A stretch of DNA of 64,000 nucleotides from Paenibacillus radicis (ex Gao et al. 2016). Its GTDB lineage: Bacteria > Bacillota > Bacilli > Paenibacillales > Paenibacillaceae. The first letter of the stretch is position 1. Every line of letters starts with the position of its first letter. Shown here piece after piece: positions 61,684 to 64,000 of the stretch. The notes beneath the pieces were generated by a model, which saw nothing but the letters and a program-made list of their open reading frames with translations, was not told where the DNA came from and ran no database searches. The stretch lies in NCBI RefSeq assembly GCF_014641555.1, contig NZ_BMHY01000012.1:18954-82953 (forward strand), read 5' to 3'. A program made the position numbers and the translations under genes.

Positions 61684-62949
61684 ATGATGACAACAGCAGA
61701 GCAAACGATACCGCGTTACAAGGGGAAAAGACACCGGCTTGACCGTCCCGAGCTGCTCGCGCCGGCGGGCAATCTGGAGAAGCTGAAGTTTGCCGTCCAT
61801 TATGGGGCGGACGCGGTCTATATCGGCGGACAAAAGTACGGCCTCCGTTCCAATGCCGGCAATTTCAGCTTTGAGGAAATGAAGGAAGGCGTCGAATTCG
61901 CCAAAACATACGGTTCCAAAGTTTTTGTCGCCACCAACATCTATGCTCATGATGAGGATATTGATGGGCTGGAGTATTACTTGCAAAAGCTTGAAGAGGT
62001 TGGCATCGCAGCGATTATCGCGGCGGACCCCATCATCATCGAGACAGCGCAGCGGGTGGCACCAGGTCTTGAAGTGCATCTGAGCACGCAGCAATCCACA
62101 TTGAACTGGCAGGCTGTTCAGTTTTGGAAAGAGGAGGGCTTGCCCCGTGTCGTACTTGGACGCGAGACGAGCTTTGCGGAGATTGCTGAAATCAAATCAC
62201 GTGTCGATATCGAGATCGAGGCGTTTATACATGGCGCAATGTGCTCCTCCTTCTCCGGAAGATGCGTATTGAGTAATCATTTTACCGATCGGGATTCCAA
62301 CCGTGGCGGCTGCTGCCAGTCCTGCCGATGGAAATACGATCTGCATGTCGACGAAGAGCAGCTCTATGATGAGGAGGCCGATCCGTTCACGATGGGCTCC
62401 AAAGATTTGTGCATGATCGACTATATGCCGGAACTGATCGAAGTTGGCGTGGACAGCTTCAAAATCGAGGGCCGGATGAAAAGTCTTCATTATGTCGCGA
62501 CTGTCGTCAACGCTTATCGCCAGGCGATCGATTCGTATTTCGAAGACCCGGAAGGCTACGTATTGAAGCCGGAATGGGTGGAGGAGATCAATAAGGCGGC
62601 TAACCGTCCGCTGAATACCGGCTTTTTCCTGGATACTCCGGGGGCGGAGGATCATATTTACGAGCCGGAAGAGAAGGCTGCGCCTTATGATTTTGCAGGC
62701 GTCGTGCTGGAATACGACGAGGCGAGCGGTGTCGCGGTGATTCAGCAGCGGAACCACTTCAAGCCAGGGCAGGAAGTCGAGTTCGTAGGACCCGGCGGCC
62801 GATTCTTTAAACAAACGGTCGGCGAAATTACCGATTCCGAAGGCAATTCCCTGGACGCAGCCCGCCACCCACTGCAGTTGATTCGCATACAGACGGCGCA
62901 ACCAGTGAAGCCAATGGACCTGATGCGCAAAAAGATTTCTAAAAAGTAA
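61684..62949 (+). CDS. U32-family tRNA hydroxylation protein, TrhP2/YrrO-like
   Basis: This encodes 421 residues. The U32 signature region reads EAFIHGAMCSSFSGRCVLSN and then NRGGCCQSCRW, four to five cysteines that probably hold an Fe-S cluster. The N-terminal part includes RPELLAPAGNLEKLKFAVHY and a C-terminal extension with a small beta domain follows residue 330. It acts with the preceding gene in tRNA wobble uridine hydroxylation. GGAGG precedes ATG 61684. No terminator hairpin of note was found directly after it. Confidence 0.92.
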   Translation: MMTTAEQTIPRYKGKRHRLDRPELLAPAGNLEKLKFAVHYGADAVYIGGQKYGLRSNAGNFSFEEMKEGVEFAKTYGSKVFVATNIYAHDEDIDGLEYYLQKLEEVGIAAIIAADPIIIETAQRVAPGLEVHLSTQQSTLNWQAVQFWKEEGLPRVVLGRETSFAEIAEIKSRVDIEIEAFIHGAMCSSFSGRCVLSNHFTDRDSNRGGCCQSCRWKYDLHVDEEQLYDEEADPFTMGSKDLCMIDYMPELIEVGVDSFKIEGRMKSLHYVATVVNAYRQAIDSYFEDPEGYVLKPEWVEEINKAANRPLNTGFFLDTPGAEDHIYEPEEKAAPYDFAGVVLEYDEASGVAVIQQRNHFKPGQEVEFVGPGGRFFKQTVGEITDSEGNSLDAARHPLQLIRIQTAQPVKPMDLMRKKISKK

Positions 62950-63211
62950 GGTTGAGAGAGGTTAATGCCTCTCAAATATAGATATCGTTTTGCTTTGCTG
63001 AAAGCTCTGGCTAATCTCTTCTCGCTAACTGATGGATTTTGCGAGATGTAAGGGATTAGCCAATTTTTCTGCGCTAAAAAGCAGCTAAAGGGCCACACTT
63101 TTCTGATGAGGATTCGGGCTAAACTCCTCCTCTCGCTAACTGGTGATATAAGCGGCGTGATACAAGGCTTTAACTACCTTTCTCTTACTAACTTCATGTG
63201 CTGAATCTCTA
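62950..63211. other. Intergenic region after the U32 genes
   Basis: No gene is seen. GGCTAATC and GATTAGCC (about 63009 and 63054) can pair, and TCTCGCTAACTG occurs near 63020 and again near 63132, so the region looks like decayed repeat material. Confidence 0.35.
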
Positions 63212-63402
63212 ACAAAATGTAAAAGTGCATGTTGATTACCCTCAAAGTGGCTTAAAACAGCTATCAAAATGCAAAAGTACATTTGAAATCACTCTATATG
63301 GACCTTTCGGCGCTTTTTAGGACGATCAACCTGCACATTTGCATTTTGAAGCGATAAATCGCCGAAATTTCGGCTGACAACCTGCACTTTTACATTTTGA
63401 TC
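63212..63402. repeat. Family A repeat, copy 3
   Basis: The arms are at 63212-63229, 63264-63281, 63331-63349 and 63382-63400. The outer pair is almost perfect: CAAAATGTAAAAGTGCA faces TGCACTTTTACATTTTG. A GCCGAAATTTCGGC palindrome lies between arms 3 and 4. Confidence 0.88.
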
Positions 63403-63538
63403 AGTTGAAGTCTCTATTTTTGCTTCTTCGTCGTCGTGTAGTTTCATTCTGAAACTTCTGCTAGCGGCAAACAATTGTAGCTTCGTGATTCAATGATATT
63501 TTTCTTTGTATTCGCTGTATGAACTGTGTGATGCGAGT

Positions 63539-63660
63539 AGGGAGAGCGGAGCGGTTCGAGTTCATTCTGACATTTTGCAGATGCTATCCATTACTATCGT
63601 GAAAGCGATGGGTCAATGGAATCAAGAACGGCAGCATGAACCGAAACGTGCAGCGATCCC
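63539..63660 (+). repeat. Family B structured repeat, copy 7
   Basis: This is the first unit of an exact 170-bp tandem array. The outer stem is GTTCAT..CTG with CAG.ATGAAC and the middle one CCATT/AATGG, with ATCG/CGAT around TGAAAG. It is followed by a ~48-bp spacer containing CCACACA/TGTGTGG. Confidence 0.9.
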
Positions 63661-63708
63661 GGCGTATGCGATCCCCACACATTGTTAATGTTTGTGTGGT
63701 TTGCGAGC

Positions 63709-63830
63709 AGGGAGAGCGGAGCGGTTCGAGTTCATTCTGACATTTTGCAGATTCTATCCATTACTATCGTGAAAGCGATGGGCCAATGGAATCAAGAACG
63801 GCAGCATGAACCGAAACGCGCAGCGATCCC
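63709..63830 (+). repeat. Family B structured repeat, copy 8
   Basis: This is near-identical to copy 7, exactly 170 bp on. The change to GATTC at the foot of the middle stem improves pairing with GAATC. The same spacer hairpin follows. Confidence 0.9.
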
Positions 63831-63878
63831 GGCGTGTGCGATCCCCACACATTGTTAATGTTTGTGTGGTTTGCGAGT

Positions 63879-64000
63879 AGGGAGAGCGGAGCGATTCGAG
63901 TTCAGGCTGGCATTTTGCAGATGCTATCCATTACTATCGTGAAAGCGATGGGCCAATGGAATCAAGAACGGCAGCATGAACCGAAACGCGCAGCGATCCC
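63879..64000 (+). repeat. Family B structured repeat, copy 9 (reaches window edge)
   Basis: This third unit, again 170 bp on, reaches the end of the window at CAGCGATCCC. The array may continue beyond it. Confidence 0.88.

Noticed and set aside
63212..64000. CRISPR array at the right end
   Set aside because: Repeat units are about 122 bp with conserved spacers; CRISPR needs short repeats and unique spacers, and no cas gene is present.

Overview
The window reads as a chromosomal segment of a Gram-positive, spore-former-type Firmicute, most likely Paenibacillus or a close relative. This rests on gene content and order, not on a database search. Three things point there: the housekeeping backbone follows the Bacillus subtilis rel-to-yrrO order, the carbohydrate-uptake modules carry YesM/YesN-type two-component systems, and a giant surface enzyme is anchored by SLH repeats. 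Ribosome binding sites are strong AGGAGG types, intrinsic terminators are frequent, and both T-box leaders are of the Firmicute type. No rRNA or tRNA genes, insertion sequences with a transposase, or CRISPR arrays are visible.

Layout. 0-7.4 kb: a small secreted protein, then a CUT1 sugar ABC importer (two permeases and a lipoprotein binding protein) followed by its AraC-type response regulator and YesM-type kinase. 7.5-10.2 kb: rel and dtd. 10.2-12.3 kb: structured non-coding DNA, a possible 46-residue protein, a membrane-anchored hypothetical protein and two repeat families. 12.4-14.5 kb: a cidAB/lrgAB-like pair with a divergent LysR regulator. 14.5-18.8 kb: T-box, hisS, aspS, tcdA. 18.8-20.9 kb: a chemoreceptor preceded by an acyltransferase-like gene. 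21.2-22.5 kb: rarA. 22.8-23.5 kb: an AT-rich VanZ-like gene. 23.7-40.3 kb: a carbohydrate-utilisation island with a YesM kinase, a second CUT1 importer, a YesN-type regulator, an AraC regulator, a GH130-type enzyme and a 2539-residue GH95/beta-helix/CBM32/SLH protein. Two cre-like sites suggest catabolite control. 41.2-45.3 kb: a Fur-box-flanked iron-siderophore importer. 45.4-47.1 kb: copD and copC. 47.4-48.8 kb: a CNNM/CorC-type membrane protein. 48.9-52.7 kb: mnmA, divergent cymR and cysteine desulfurase, a PRC-barrel protein and a zinc-ribbon protein. 54.1-62.9 kb: an AI-2E-family transporter, T-box, alaS, ireB, ruvX, two DUF1292 genes, mltG and two U32 (TrhP-like) genes.

How it works together. 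The backbone genes serve translation and tRNA quality (hisS, aspS, alaS, dtd, tcdA, mnmA with its sulfur donor, TrhP-like genes), stringent response, DNA repair and cell-wall synthesis. Accessory islands for sugar, iron and copper are inserted between blocks that are contiguous in B. subtilis. Neither CUT1 importer has its own ATPase, so both presumably share one encoded elsewhere.

The least ordinary content lies between genes. Family B is an approximately 120-bp element present nine times (plus one truncated 5' end), always on the + strand, with paired regions that change in compensatory ways between copies. Its last three copies form an exact 170-bp tandem array that runs off the window edge. 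Family A is an approximately 190-bp element of four nested inverted arms (three copies), each lying just upstream of a family B site. Family C is an approximately 230-bp pair with hairpins at both ends, placed before another family B array.
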